A stretch of DNA of 64,000 nucleotides from Paenibacillus psychroresistens (GCF_009728935.1 NZ_CP034235.1:7465501-7529500); one strand, 5' to 3'; positions 9,089 through 19,003 are shown, counted from the stretch's first letter. Translations and numbers: made by a program. The notes: generated by a model from the sequence alone, not told the origin.

Positions 9089-9972
9089 TATAGCTGTACC
9101 TCGTTTTTTCTTAGCAGTTTAAGCATCGGAAATGTAAGCAGGCAAACGATCAAGAATAATATCAGACTCATCGCAGTACCATAAGCATATAACGAGTTGC
9201 CAAACTGGGCATATACCAGCGTATTAATGACAAAAGCCTGATTTCCAGTAAGCAGGTACGGAAGATCAAACACCTTTAAACTGCCTACAAGCGACATAAC
9301 CATGCTGACCGTTATAGAAGGCGCAACCAAAGGAAGTGTAATATTACGAAAATTTTGCCAAGGACTCGCTCCATCGACTCGCGCTGCTTCCTTTAAATCA
9401 TTCGGTATCGTCTTTAGACCTGCTAGATAGATTGTAGCTGTGAACCCTAAAGTCATCCATATATTGATTCCACTGACTACATAAATGTTTATTTTATGAT
9501 CGGTCAGCCATCCGTGAATGTAATTGACCAATCCGAGGTTTTTAAGAAACTGGTCAATAGGCCCATCGGGAAATAACATAGCAGAAAAAGTAAAACAAAT
9601 GATTAAAGGACTAAATATAATAGGGAGAAAAAAGGCACTGCGGATAAACCCTTTAAATTTAAACGGCAGATCAAAAATAAGCGCTAGCAGCATGCCAAAT
9701 ATATTGATTAGAATCATAACCGTAACGGCATATTTGAATGTATTGGCAAATGCCTCGCCCACATCTCCTGAGATTCCCATAAGCTTAATTTGCGAATAAA
9801 TACTCTTAAACTGGTAAAACCCAACAAAGTTTACTTTGAATATACCTCCGCTTGTTCCCGTCCAATCCGTAAAAGACATGCATAAGCCCATGATCGCCGG
9901 AAATAGGGCAAGCGTAGAATAAATGATTAATAACGGCAACATATAGAGATGGGAATAAAATCGCTTACTCAT
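9088..9972 (-). CDS. carbohydrate ABC transporter permease (MalF type)
   Basis: Permease of 294 aa from the chosen start, with six helices and an EAA loop (DLKEAARVDGA, then LPLVAPS). The start at 9972 is chosen because an AAGGGGGT ribosome binding site sits 10 nt upstream and MSKRFYSHLYMLP resembles family N-termini. The reading frame extends upstream to 10089 but that stretch lacks membrane character and contains an intercistronic hairpin. It forms the translocation pore with the MalG-type permease whose ATG overlaps this stop codon, and takes substrate from the lipoprotein encoded just upstream. Confidence 0.93.
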   Translation of the reverse strand: MSKRFYSHLYMLPLLIIYSTLALFPAIMGLCMSFTDWTGTSGGIFKVNFVGFYQFKSIYSQIKLMGISGDVGEAFANTFKYAVTVMILINIFGMLLALIFDLPFKFKGFIRSAFFLPIIFSPLIICFTFSAMLFPDGPIDQFLKNLGLVNYIHGWLTDHKINIYVVSGINIWMTLGFTATIYLAGLKTIPNDLKEAARVDGASPWQNFRNITLPLVAPSITVSMVMSLVGSLKVFDLPYLLTGNQAFVINTLVYAQFGNSLYAYGTAMSLILFLIVCLLTFPMLKLLRKNEVQL

Positions 9973-10015
9973 TATGCTGAGACCCCCTTGATAAAGAGAA
10001 GAGCAACCGATTAAT

Positions 10016-10057
10016 ACTGTTAACGGGCAACATGTAAATTTCCAGCCCGTTACCAGT
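10016..10057. other. intercistronic stem-loop between binding protein and permease genes
   Basis: Two 13-nt arms (10016-10028 and 10045-10057) are inverted repeats with one mismatch (ACTG-TAACGGGC and its complement), with a 16-nt loop. No T run follows. Its place directly after the solute-binding protein gene is typical of stem-loops that stabilise the binding-protein mRNA and lower permease expression. Confidence 0.6.
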
Positions 10058-10089
10058 ATAGCTGGTTCACTCTTCTCCGAATTATGCAA

Positions 10090-11463
10090 TTATTTTAAAC
10101 CAGCAATTTTATTATCTTTTAACGATTTGAGATATTGTGCTTGCGCTTCCAATAAAGCCTTATCTACTGATTTAGCTCCAAGAATGACTCCTGTTAAATC
10201 AAATCCAACACCTACGCCCGGAGTGATCAGGTTGGCATAAAAAGGTAGTGTTTTCCCTGCTTCAATAAAGGGTACCAAATCGCTTGTTCCCGGATTGAGT
10301 TCGGCTGTAACTCCGATATAAGGAGGGATTGCCTTTACTTTACCGTAGTACCCATTCAGAGTTTCATCCGAAGTAAAGAAATTCAAGAAATCCAGCGATG
10401 TTGCTTGATTCTTTCCTTTAGCAATCGCCATACCGATGCTCAGATCTATCGGAATTATCGGATCATTATCCCAAGGAAGCGGGAACATGCCTATAAACTT
10501 TGCAGCTTCCGGAAACTTCGACAGAGCGCCAGGAATTAAATTATCTACATTTATTACCATAGCTGCTTTCCCTTGTGAAAATGCCGCAACTTCCATATCA
10601 TAGGTAGTGGAAGCAGTATCCTTATTGAAATAGCCTTTAGCAAAAAGCTCGTGATGCCTATTTAAAAAGTTTTTTGCTCCAGCAGATTTGGAGAAATCGA
10701 ATGTACCGTCATTGATCTTAGCAATGTCGCCTTTCTTGGTTATCTCATTGGTAAAACCAATGAAATTAAACAATAAAGGAGGCCAGCCATCCTTAAGACC
10801 TTCAAAAATTGGTGTTATTCCAGCTTGCTTCAATTTCTCACACACAGCTAGGAATTCCTCATATGTTTTTGGAATTTCAATGCCATTTGCTGCAAAAATT
10901 TCTTTATTATATATAACGCCGGCACCATTCATACCGCCGACAGGTATTTCATAAAACTTATCTTTTGACTTAAGCCATACTCCACCCTCTATAATGGAAG
11001 GGGATATTTTCTTCATGAAAGGCTCATTTGATAAATCCACCAGCAATTCTTCCGCTTTCATTTGTCCTAGAAAAGACGCGGTAGTGTACATAAAGGCGAT
11101 ATCCGGCATTTCATTTACTGCTGCTTTTGTAGTAATTGCATCATTAAACGCCTGTCCACCAGGTGTGAATTGAACGTCTATTTTATTGCCTGATTTTTTC
11201 TCATATTCGCTAATTACCCACTTGATTGGCTCATCATACCAATCTTTACTGATAATCATGCTTAATGTAACGCTTTCATTTTTAGGCGCTTCAGTTGGAG
11301 CAGGTTCAGAAGTAGCCGTAGCGCTAGCCTTTGGTTCAGCGGACGCTTGGTCGGTTGATGGGGCGCTTGAACTTTCTGTTTTTCCGCTGCCACAAGCTGT
11401 GAAAACAATTGCCATGAGTAAAGTAAGAATGATAGTAAATACTTTCTTTTGTGTTCTTTGCAT
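10090..11463 (-). CDS. sugar ABC transporter substrate-binding lipoprotein
   Basis: A 457-residue lipoprotein with signal peptide and lipobox FTAC (Cys at about 24), a Ser/Ala/Pro/Glu-rich linker to about residue 60, and a family-1 extracellular solute-binding fold (VTLSMIISKDWYDEPIKW onward, with the conserved IYNKEIFAANGI element near residue 190). It should bind an oligosaccharide outside the membrane and hand it to the two permeases encoded downstream. The start has a GGAGGG site 6 nt upstream. Regulation is likely by the kinase/AraC pair encoded immediately upstream on the same strand. The GH43 gene at the end of the operon suggests an arabinan or xylan breakdown product. Confidence 0.93.
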   Translation of the reverse strand: MQRTQKKVFTIILTLLMAIVFTACGSGKTESSSAPSTDQASAEPKASATATSEPAPTEAPKNESVTLSMIISKDWYDEPIKWVISEYEKKSGNKIDVQFTPGGQAFNDAITTKAAVNEMPDIAFMYTTASFLGQMKAEELLVDLSNEPFMKKISPSIIEGGVWLKSKDKFYEIPVGGMNGAGVIYNKEIFAANGIEIPKTYEEFLAVCEKLKQAGITPIFEGLKDGWPPLLFNFIGFTNEITKKGDIAKINDGTFDFSKSAGAKNFLNRHHELFAKGYFNKDTASTTYDMEVAAFSQGKAAMVINVDNLIPGALSKFPEAAKFIGMFPLPWDNDPIIPIDLSIGMAIAKGKNQATSLDFLNFFTSDETLNGYYGKVKAIPPYIGVTAELNPGTSDLVPFIEAGKTLPFYANLITPGVGVGFDLTGVILGAKSVDKALLEAQAQYLKSLKDNKIAGLK

Positions 11464-11576
11464 TTTATACCCTCCATTTTATGTTTAAAGGTCGACCCTT
11501 TAGTTAAAGTATAAGAAGAATCGTTCTATATATAAATGGAGAATATCAACCTGTCGTTTGGATTATTCTGCACGTG

Positions 11577-13121
11577 TTAAATAGGATTACTTTCTGATCT
11601 AAACTCGGTCGGTGCCTTTCCAGTTATGGATTTAAAGACACGACTAAAGTAATATTGATCACTAAACCCAGTAATTTCGGCAATATCCCTCAACATCATC
11701 TCAGGATACTCTAGGATATAGTGCTTAGCTTTTTCAATTCTCAATTTAATCAGATAGTCTATGGGGGAATCTCCTACATACTTTTTGAAAATCTTGCTTA
11801 ACTGTGATTCGGTAATACCGAATAACTCTGCGGTTTCCGGCAGGGATATTTTCTGATCCAGATTATTAACTAAATATTCCGTTATTCGCTCAATCAATTG
11901 TTGATAGTTAGTCGGATCGACTTTCCCGTTTGAACTGAAGAGTAGTTCGATTATCTTTAAAAATTCAACTCTAATGTTATCCATCCGATTGTATTCTAGA
12001 AATAACTGTTCAATATCCTCTTCGAAATGCAGCAGGTCTCTTTTTAATAGTCCGCTATTCTGGCAACAAATTCGGATCACATGCTTTAAATTAATTTCCA
12101 TAATTTTCTTTGTAATAGAACCATTTATCCAAGCTTCCATTGTTTTGGCCAATTCACTTGTAATCATTTTGCTCTGGCCATTCTTACAGAAAAAGATCAG
12201 CTTTTTCTCCAGGTCCGAGTTAAGGGTTATCCATTCCATGCCGAAATCGTCTTGTTGCAGCTCAGAGATAACTTGATGATTTCCTACAACAGCACCTCCA
12301 TTTACCATTTGTCTTAATTTCTGCACGGTCCCGGCAATTTGTTCACTATTCATTTCAGCTTGCTCTACAGCAATGGTTACATAATTTGAAGTATGGATAA
12401 ACCTTTCGAGGATTTGGTTTGCAATTAATGCGAGGTTTCTTTCACTTTGAACATGCCAATTAAGGACTACTATGATTTCATTGGGAAACTTACCATGAAG
12501 AATCCAATAATTATTTTCTATAGTCGAGCTGTTCGCCTTTAATACACCATCCAGATCCAGATGCTGAATGATACTTTGCATTTGATCGCTATACGCTCTT
12601 GAGCCGGGAAAATGGTTCAATGGGTTATTGATGCATATATAAACCATGCCATAGGTCTCTTCATTAAGATTGTCCAGTATAGAACTGTCAGCATTGAAAT
12701 GAATAACTTTATTTAGAACATTGGCTCCCTGTTGATGTCTCTTATCTTTTAATTTTATTTTAATTCTGGCAAGCACATTGGCCAAATCTTCTGAAGACAA
12801 CGGTTTCAGAATATAATCCTCGACTCCCAATTGTATGGCTTGTTTGGCATATTCAAATTCCTCGTATCCACTTATAATGACGCAAATCAGATTTATCCCG
12901 CTGCTTTTTATCTTCTTGATCAAATTCAAGCCATCTAGAATCGGCATTCTTATATCAGTAATCAGAATATCAGGCTTTAAGCGTATGATATCATTGTAGG
13001 CATCTTCGCCGTTGAAGGCTTGTCCAACCACTACGAAATCTCCGTCTAATTCGTTAATCTTCTTGATGATATTTCTTAATAGAGGCGGCTCATCTTCTGC
13101 AACATAAACATGATATTTCAT
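11577..13121 (-). CDS. YesN-type response regulator with AraC DNA-binding domain
   Basis: A 514-residue response regulator: receiver domain at residues 3-120 with phosphoacceptor D56 in LITDIRMPILDG, a long middle linker, and a C-terminal AraC double helix-turn-helix at about 410-510, with the closing signature IAEITGFSDQYYFSRVFK. It lies 37 nt downstream of its sensor kinase gene and 113 nt upstream of the sugar-binding protein gene, so it very probably activates the transporter/GH43 operon. The layout duplicates that of the pair at 714-4123, but the sequences are clearly diverged. Confidence 0.93.
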   Translation of the reverse strand: MKYHVYVAEDEPPLLRNIIKKINELDGDFVVVGQAFNGEDAYNDIIRLKPDILITDIRMPILDGLNLIKKIKSSGINLICVIISGYEEFEYAKQAIQLGVEDYILKPLSSEDLANVLARIKIKLKDKRHQQGANVLNKVIHFNADSSILDNLNEETYGMVYICINNPLNHFPGSRAYSDQMQSIIQHLDLDGVLKANSSTIENNYWILHGKFPNEIIVVLNWHVQSERNLALIANQILERFIHTSNYVTIAVEQAEMNSEQIAGTVQKLRQMVNGGAVVGNHQVISELQQDDFGMEWITLNSDLEKKLIFFCKNGQSKMITSELAKTMEAWINGSITKKIMEINLKHVIRICCQNSGLLKRDLLHFEEDIEQLFLEYNRMDNIRVEFLKIIELLFSSNGKVDPTNYQQLIERITEYLVNNLDQKISLPETAELFGITESQLSKIFKKYVGDSPIDYLIKLRIEKAKHYILEYPEMMLRDIAEITGFSDQYYFSRVFKSITGKAPTEFRSESNPI

Positions 13122-13158
13122 CCAATTGTCCCCCTTTAATAGAATGTGGCTTTATTTT

Positions 13159-15069
13159 CTAACGCAAATCCTCAATTGATCCACCGAAGGTAACCGAAAA
13201 TCCACCATTTTCATTGTTCTCCAGTTTGAAATAAAACAAATCCTTATACATTAGCTTTAACCGTTTGAGTGTGTTCATTAATCCCAGACCTGATTCAACA
13301 GTGCCATCTCTTTCAGTGTTCATACTGTCATACTCAGCTATTTCTTTACTTATAGCTTCTAGCTTGTTTAAATCCATGCCACACCCGTTATCAGCAACAG
13401 TTAACAGCCAACTGCCATGATCCACCCTGCCATAAATGGAGATTTTCCAAGGAGGTCTGCTTTCCCTGAAACCATGGTTTATACAATTCTCAATCAATGG
13501 CTGCAGGACCAGCTTAGGTACGATGATATCCATCATTTCTTGAGGAACTTCAATAGTGTATTCAAGATGCTCTTCATACCGGAACTTCATCAGCTCCAGA
13601 TAATGAATCATATAATCGGCTTCACGCTCCAGGTTTGTTTGTAAATCGGTAAAGTTGGTGACATATTTAAGCATAGAGGATAATTTTCTACACATATTGG
13701 AAACATTGTCCATACCACCTTCCTCACTTGTAACGGCAATAACAGAGAGGGTATTGTAGAGAAAATGGGGGTTCATTTGTGCCTGCAAGGCCATCCAGTT
13801 AGCTTTCGCCTCATTGGATCGTGATTCTATGTTATCGTTCATGGCTGAATTGAGACGCAGCCGCACATCATTAAACGCTATATAAATCTCAGATACTTCT
13901 TCTATGCCGGATTCCAGTCTGGGGTTTGCAGATTCTTTCAGTAAATTGGACATATCTGTTCTTTTAATAAATCGCTGCAGCAGTTTCATTGGATAAGTTA
14001 TACTTCTAGAGGCAAAGTAGGCAAAAATAAGGGTTGCAGCGAGCACGATAATAAGAATAGCTAGGAACCATATCCTGAATTTGTTAGCTTGCGAATAAAG
14101 CAAATGGTCTTTAACTGCATAAATCGTAGTCCATCCTGTAAAAGCTGAATAGTTATATAATAAAGTCTCATATTTATGGGTATTTGGATTCCAAACATGC
14201 TTCTGATTGGATTCCTTGTCGGATGCTTCATCACTTAGATAGCTAAAAGAGTGATTAACCGGATCTTCCCCATTTATTGGCTGGATGGCTGGAAATATTA
14301 ATTGGTTATGATTATCAAACACATAAAAAGCATCGTATTTATCTGCTGTAACGAGTTTAATAATATTTTCCAGCTTCGAATAATTCTGCTGCACCTCTAT
14401 GATGCCTTCTTTTGTACGGCTTTGCGTATCACTGAATGATCGGGCTAAAGAAATGACCCAATCTTTATCCCTGCTCCAATCGCTATAATGGGGGGGTAAC
14501 AGTTCCTTGCTGCCTTTCTTCTTAATCACTTTATCCATCCACGCAGCATTTGAAATTCTTTGCTGTACCTCTTGTTTAGTAAACGTATTGCTTTCTGGAG
14601 CGCCAAAAAAAGTAGCATTCTTATCAAATAATACAATTTCATTTGTTCTCATTTCCGGACCGTTCAACGAAGTGATTACATTCACAATATTACGTTCCTT
14701 CATTAGAGCGTATAATTGAGATTTATCATTAGGCGAATTTTGCAGATTGGTAAAAAAATAATCGCTCATATAGCCTGTCTTCGGAATCTCGAACAACTCA
14801 AAGTTATTTTGTAAATAATAGTACATGTCACTGTCATAATAGACACGCGAATATAAGATATTGCGGGACAAATTGTCCATTTCCCGGACGAATATATCCA
14901 GTTGATTGGAAGTGGACTTGACCAGAGTATGATAAGTCCCTAGAACATTGTTTTGAATTACAGATGAGGTATACAGGAAGAAGGAAACTCCGGAGATCAA
15001 AGAAAAAATGATAATTGTCGCTATATGACTAATAAATAGTCTTTTATGAAAGCTTCGAAACTTAAACAT
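13159..15069 (-). CDS. YesM-type sensor histidine kinase
   Basis: Membrane sensor kinase of 636 aa from the chosen start. A transmembrane helix near residues 12-33 is followed by a roughly 300-residue extracytoplasmic sensor, a second helix near 335-355, a HAMP linker, the His_kinase motif NPHFLYNT with H435, and a HATPase domain (LVLQPLIENCINHG; GLGLMNTL). The start at 15069 is preferred over a GTG at 15090 because TAGGAGG sits 7 nt before it, and the longer form would place that site inside the gene. It heads the minus-strand operon leading to the binding protein, permeases and GH43 enzyme and should sense a pentose-containing sugar outside the cell; the ligand is inferred from context only. 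Confidence 0.92.
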   Translation of the reverse strand: MFKFRSFHKRLFISHIATIIIFSLISGVSFFLYTSSVIQNNVLGTYHTLVKSTSNQLDIFVREMDNLSRNILYSRVYYDSDMYYYLQNNFELFEIPKTGYMSDYFFTNLQNSPNDKSQLYALMKERNIVNVITSLNGPEMRTNEIVLFDKNATFFGAPESNTFTKQEVQQRISNAAWMDKVIKKKGSKELLPPHYSDWSRDKDWVISLARSFSDTQSRTKEGIIEVQQNYSKLENIIKLVTADKYDAFYVFDNHNQLIFPAIQPINGEDPVNHSFSYLSDEASDKESNQKHVWNPNTHKYETLLYNYSAFTGWTTIYAVKDHLLYSQANKFRIWFLAILIIVLAATLIFAYFASRSITYPMKLLQRFIKRTDMSNLLKESANPRLESGIEEVSEIYIAFNDVRLRLNSAMNDNIESRSNEAKANWMALQAQMNPHFLYNTLSVIAVTSEEGGMDNVSNMCRKLSSMLKYVTNFTDLQTNLEREADYMIHYLELMKFRYEEHLEYTIEVPQEMMDIIVPKLVLQPLIENCINHGFRESRPPWKISIYGRVDHGSWLLTVADNGCGMDLNKLEAISKEIAEYDSMNTERDGTVESGLGLMNTLKRLKLMYKDLFYFKLENNENGGFSVTFGGSIEDLR

Positions 15070-15217
15070 TTGTATACCTCCTATTTCCACCTATTAAATC
15101 TAATAAAAATGTCTTGGAGTTTAAGTGTGTAGTTCAAATAATATAAACACAAACTTCTTATATTGTAAATTAATAGTTACGATATCAAACGGATGAAGTA
15201 GATTAGGTCCCTAAAAT

Positions 15218-15261
15218 AAAAAGATCGCACTCCACTTGGCCAAGTAGAGTGCGATCTTTTT
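15218..15261. terminator. strong bidirectional terminator
   Basis: A perfect 15-bp inverted repeat (AAAAAGATCGCACTC and its complement) around a 14-nt spacer that can itself pair partly (TTGGCCAA). T runs follow on both strands. It separates the arabinan-type operon from the accessory region. Confidence 0.8.
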
Positions 15262-15376
15262 CATGTTCTGGCAAGCTGCTGGAAGCCATGCTTCCTCCCT
15301 TCAATCAAAGGTTCTCTACAGGAGATTGACCGACAAAAGGAATTTCTCCGAAAATAGCTCTAACAAATGCATCGTG

Positions 15377-15421
15377 CGTTACGGGAACAGCAAATTTATT
15401 GAACTAACGTATTCGTTAGTT
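15377..15421. repeat. intergenic repeat, short copy C
   Basis: Within this stretch GTTACGGGAAC, TTATTGAACTAACG and an 8-bp-arm palindrome (AACTAACG TATT CGTTAGTT) recur. Read on the minus strand it matches the ends of the 68-nt elements at 19704 and 20517, with the central hairpin missing. It begins 15 nt after the stop codon of the lipoprotein gene at 15437. The rest of 15091-15436 holds only the terminator. Confidence 0.45.
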
Positions 15422-15436
15422 AATACCATAATTTGA

Positions 15437-15973
15437 TTATTTTCCAGTTCCAAATCCAAATAACGCTTTTCCTGTATTTGCATCAATTACGGTGCTACTA
15501 ATATCCAACGGTTCTTTCCCTCTATGGTCTGGCACATAATCATCTGGAAGAAGCCCTTTTAACGTAATGACCCAAACAGGTACATCGACAATTGATTTTT
15601 TATTTTTTAAAACTGGGTTTGCATTTATAGCCTCTGCTGAAATTCCACCTATACCGACATTAGCCGTTATTAGACCGTACTCAAGATATATACTTTTGGG
15701 TTGTACAGCGGTTTGTCGCAATAAATCTTCAGCGATTTTACGCACTTCCAATTCCCCTATTTTAGGGACTATATTTGTTGAACTTAATTTAATACCCATT
15801 TCCTTTAAAGTCTTCTCATCATAAGCTGAAGTATAGTGTATTGGAATAGACAATGGTGTTAAATGAGACATTGAATTATTTATTTCTAAATTAGAGGCAG
15901 CTACACTATTTACTTTTCTTGAACATCCAGACAGTACAAAAAGTATCATTAAGAAAATTATGAGCTTTTTCAT
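15437..15973 (-). CDS. small lipoprotein of unknown function
   Basis: A 178-residue protein with a clear lipoprotein signal: two lysines, a hydrophobic stretch and the lipobox VLSGC (Cys at residue 17). The mature part is mixed alpha/beta in appearance, with VPVWVITLKGLLPDDYV near residues 130-150 and a C-terminal stretch (STVIDANTGKALFGFG) like those of small peptidase-propeptide or YpmB-like domains, in which a cytoplasm-made protein is processed outside. I do not recognise a named family. It is monocistronic, bounded by repeat C downstream and a 234-nt gap upstream in which I see nothing definite. Confidence 0.75.
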   Translation of the reverse strand: MKKLIIFLMILFVLSGCSRKVNSVAASNLEINNSMSHLTPLSIPIHYTSAYDEKTLKEMGIKLSSTNIVPKIGELEVRKIAEDLLRQTAVQPKSIYLEYGLITANVGIGGISAEAINANPVLKNKKSIVDVPVWVITLKGLLPDDYVPDHRGKEPLDISSTVIDANTGKALFGFGTGK

Positions 15974-16207
15974 GTTAATTATCTCTCCTCAAATATCGCT
16001 CTCACTAGATACAGCAAGCTATCCTGGGGCACTATATCCAACCGTTATTATCCCTATTACTTAGAAATTATCCCTATAAATGATGCATTAACTCATGAAC
16101 ATTGTTGTTCAAACCTGCCCATAGTTGAAAAAAGCAACCGGTCATAGTGTCCGACTGCATCTCTGTCTTATTGTACTAAAGTATCCGTCCCTCAGTTGGG
16201 TCAACAC

Positions 16208-16975
16208 TTATTTCATGGATTCCGCGATTTGCATTAAATCATCTACCGTGAATTTTTCACTTAGGTTTTTCTTACCTACCGCCATTTTATAATTCAAACC
16301 ATCTTTCTGGAATCTTATTTCATATGCCAAATCAAAATTTGCTCTATATAACACTTTTGTTCCATCTTTTAATGTGCGATGCACGGTATTGTTTCCTATA
16401 TATTGCTCTAGGTTCAAAGATATTGGGAATACCGTGATATGTAGATAGCTGTGTAGAGACTCTATACCATATCCTAAATGTAACAGTTCATTTTTTTCAT
16501 CAATATAACCATTAAAGCTGGTAACCTCAGATGGGTATTCATTGGGCACCATCACGCGTCTGTGAAACTTCAATTGATATTCCTTTACCAATTTAGCTTC
16601 TTCCAGAAGTGGCTTAGTTCCATCGTGAATAACCTTTATGTGTGAGATTTTTTCATCTTTAACAATTAATTCCCATATAAATGCGATTCGTTCCCCGCCA
16701 TGTTCTCCTTTAAAATACGCTACCACTATTTCTATTTGGGTATCATTTTTTTGTGGTGTTGTAAGTACATTGATTCCATCTATCGGCGTGTTTTCTATAA
16801 GCTCAGGAATCTTCATCGATTTATCAAACAAATAAAGGCTAGCGGAATCATATTCTTTTTTTATTAAGTGATTTATAAAATTATCAACCACTTGCCTTGG
16901 TTCAGCTAGTACATATTTAGAAGCAAGCAAACCGCTGATTGTAAGAACCAGAGTAAATAACAATACTTTTTTCAT
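16208..16975 (-). CDS. secreted protein of unknown function
   Basis: A 255-residue protein from the start at 16975, chosen because AAGGGTG precedes this ATG and a signal peptide (MKKVLLFTLVLTISGLLAS) begins there; a longer frame to 17017 has no such support. The mature part begins with a region that resembles DUF4878/NTF2-like folds (RQVVDNFINHLIKKEYDSA). It ends in a segment (FTVDDLMQIAESMK) like the C-terminal strands of DUF4367-type domains found in anti-sigma and sporulation lipoproteins. Function unknown. The group II intron ends about 100 nt upstream of this gene on the same strand, so the intron may have separated it from its original promoter. Confidence 0.75.
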   Translation of the reverse strand: MKKVLLFTLVLTISGLLASKYVLAEPRQVVDNFINHLIKKEYDSASLYLFDKSMKIPELIENTPIDGINVLTTPQKNDTQIEIVVAYFKGEHGGERIAFIWELIVKDEKISHIKVIHDGTKPLLEEAKLVKEYQLKFHRRVMVPNEYPSEVTSFNGYIDEKNELLHLGYGIESLHSYLHITVFPISLNLEQYIGNNTVHRTLKDGTKVLYRANFDLAYEIRFQKDGLNYKMAVGKKNLSEKFTVDDLMQIAESMK

Positions 16976-17116
16976 TTTATCACCCTTGGTTATTCTACCC
17001 CATTTAATATTTGCCAATTCATATAGATTGTTACTCTACCCATACAGCACTTTACATTTACGTTATTGTCAGCAATAGGTAAGCCTTTGATGTGATCTCC
17101 AGCTTTTCCCCTGCTC

Positions 17117-17153
17117 CACACCGGACGTGCCAGTTTCCCGGCATCCGGCGCTC
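17117..17153 (-). ncRNA. group II intron domain V
   Basis: The minus strand reads GAGCGCCGGATGCCGGG, a GAAA-type loop region, then CTGGCACGTCCGGTG, giving the two-stem hairpin with the AC/CG bulge that marks catalytic domain V. It lies 57 nt after the maturase stop, the normal place. Confidence 0.75.
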
Positions 17154-17209
17154 CCTCTAACAGAATGTACTAGATCATAAGTTCCTCGTTACTCATAGAT
17201 CTGGGATTA

Positions 17210-19003
17210 TTAGACTGGTTCTTGTCCGTATATCTTACGATATTGGTTGACTTTAATTTTCATCAAGTCTGTGATGCCTAGTCTATTTATGAGTGCTTCA
17301 ATCGTCTCTTTGTGTGTGAGGTGGATAAGTTCATATACCTCTCTGTGGAGGATGCGTATGTTATTGAATTTGTCGCTTCCACCGAGATATAATGGGATGA
17401 AGTGGTGGCAGTAGACGTCCGATGCGAAGAGATACATCCCTGTAATTTCGCATTTCCCCCTCTTCATGCTGTACCTGCTTATCCGGTTATCCATGTATTC
17501 CACACTTTGGTTCGGGATGCTAGATTCCATCAAAGAAAGAATTTCTTGACGTATATCCGGACGAAGCTTTTTGTGTATTTCTTCCCTTCCTGCCGTTGTA
17601 TAAAGTGAAAGATCTTGACTGAAACCCATGGTGTTCTTTGTTTTCACATTGGCAAGCGGATATAAATAGACATTAGCTACTTTGAACGTTCTGTAACCCA
17701 AACTATAGAATTTGCCGTAGGAAGGCGGTGGGTTAGCAGGATGTTCATATTTCCCGATTTGATTAAGACAATTATACATGAAGGTTCGCAAGTCATAGGC
17801 AAGACGTGAGAACGCAACACTAACATGAGTTGCCCGATTAAAGTAGTTATGGATTCCCAAAACAAAGCTATTGAAGAGTATTGCATTTTGAGCCGTTGGA
17901 GAAGTTCTCAGTTTTTGAAGGCGTTTTTTAGCTTCCATCTTGAGCTTCTGTATTTTATTGGCTTTAATACCTGTATGCGCGACTCTAATTTTTCCCTTTT
18001 TATTCGCTCGGATCGTGAAACCTAGAAATTCAGATTCTCGCTTTCGCAGATTTACAACTTGCGATTTTTCAGGCGAAACGTCCAGTTTTAGACGGTGTTT
18101 TAGATAAGACACGACAGCATGGTACCACTTGTAGGCGGTCTTGTAGTCTCTGCAGATGACTTTGAAGTCATCTGCGTAACGCACCATGTATCCTTCTTTA
18201 AGGGAAGTACGGTTTTTCCAATACAATTCACTGCTTCTTGTTTTATGAGGTTGAGTCAGAGGGAAGAACTCCCATTGACCAGCCACCCAATGATCCAAGT
18301 CGTTGAGAACGATATTTGAAAGTAATGTCGACAACAGACCCCCTTGCGGCACGCCCCGGGTAGGTATTCCTTCTCCATCGATTTCAGCTTTCAGCATCTT
18401 GGAGATGCATGATAACACTTTTCTATCCTGAATCCCCATGTTCCATAATTGTTTCATCAGTAGAGTGTGATTCACATTGTCGAAGAAACCTAAAATGTCA
18501 ATATCTACCACATAATGCATCTGTGCTCGATTCACGAGAAATTGCACTCTTGCCATTGCATGGTGTGTTGACCGTAGGGGTCTGAAACCATAACTATGTT
18601 TGTAGAAATGAGCTTCTGCTATGGCTTCTAAGACTTGCTTAAAGCATTGCTGAATGATTCGATCCAGTATACAAGGAATTCCGAGCGGTCGCCATTTGCC
18701 ATTGTCTTTTTCTATGAGTTTCCGTCTGACTTTCTTAGGGCGATAACACTTTAGATTGTTTTGAATTTCTTTTACTAGTTCATCTTCGGACACCTTTTCA
18801 ATGTCTGTGATGGTTTTCCCATCTGTTCCTGGCGTCTTTGATCCTTTATTGGATTTCATTGTTCGATACGCAAGCCGAATATTTTCTCTAGATGTAATCA
18901 AATCGTAAAGGTCTGAAAAGGATTCGCGCTTGCAGGCTCTCTCATATAAATCCGTAAAAGATTCCGTCATGCCGTAGTACTCCCAATTTCGCAAAGCTTG
19001 CAC
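17210..19003 (-). CDS. ltrA: group II intron reverse transcriptase/maturase (LtrA-like)
   Basis: A 597-residue intron-encoded protein. The reverse transcriptase fingers-palm region (about 45-350) includes RPLGIPCILDRIIQQ, GVPQGG, and the catalytic YADD box in GYMVRYADDFKVI. A maturase domain X follows at about 370-470. The C-terminus has an HNH endonuclease-like region with paired Cys and His residues (CEITG, CHHFIPLYLGG, NIRILHREVYELIH). The protein splices and mobilises its host intron by target-primed reverse transcription. GTG at 19003 is taken as start because AGGAGAGG lies 8 nt upstream. The frame is intact and all visible catalytic residues are present, so it may still be active. Confidence 0.92.
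   Translation of the reverse strand: MQALRNWEYYGMTESFTDLYERACKRESFSDLYDLITSRENIRLAYRTMKSNKGSKTPGTDGKTITDIEKVSEDELVKEIQNNLKCYRPKKVRRKLIEKDNGKWRPLGIPCILDRIIQQCFKQVLEAIAEAHFYKHSYGFRPLRSTHHAMARVQFLVNRAQMHYVVDIDILGFFDNVNHTLLMKQLWNMGIQDRKVLSCISKMLKAEIDGEGIPTRGVPQGGLLSTLLSNIVLNDLDHWVAGQWEFFPLTQPHKTRSSELYWKNRTSLKEGYMVRYADDFKVICRDYKTAYKWYHAVVSYLKHRLKLDVSPEKSQVVNLRKRESEFLGFTIRANKKGKIRVAHTGIKANKIQKLKMEAKKRLQKLRTSPTAQNAILFNSFVLGIHNYFNRATHVSVAFSRLAYDLRTFMYNCLNQIGKYEHPANPPPSYGKFYSLGYRTFKVANVYLYPLANVKTKNTMGFSQDLSLYTTAGREEIHKKLRPDIRQEILSLMESSIPNQSVEYMDNRISRYSMKRGKCEITGMYLFASDVYCHHFIPLYLGGSDKFNNIRILHREVYELIHLTHKETIEALINRLGITDLMKIKVNQYRKIYGQEPV

Noticed and set aside
9973..10089. N-terminal extension of the MalF-type permease
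   Set aside because: The extra 39 residues are not membrane-like, the region contains the intercistronic hairpin, and a strong ribosome binding site precedes the internal ATG at 9972.
11487..11502. AAAGGTCGACCCTTT palindrome upstream of the sugar-binding protein as a YesN-type operator
   Set aside because: Single occurrence, close to the ribosome binding site and without a second half-site at the spacing AraC-type regulators use; not enough to call.
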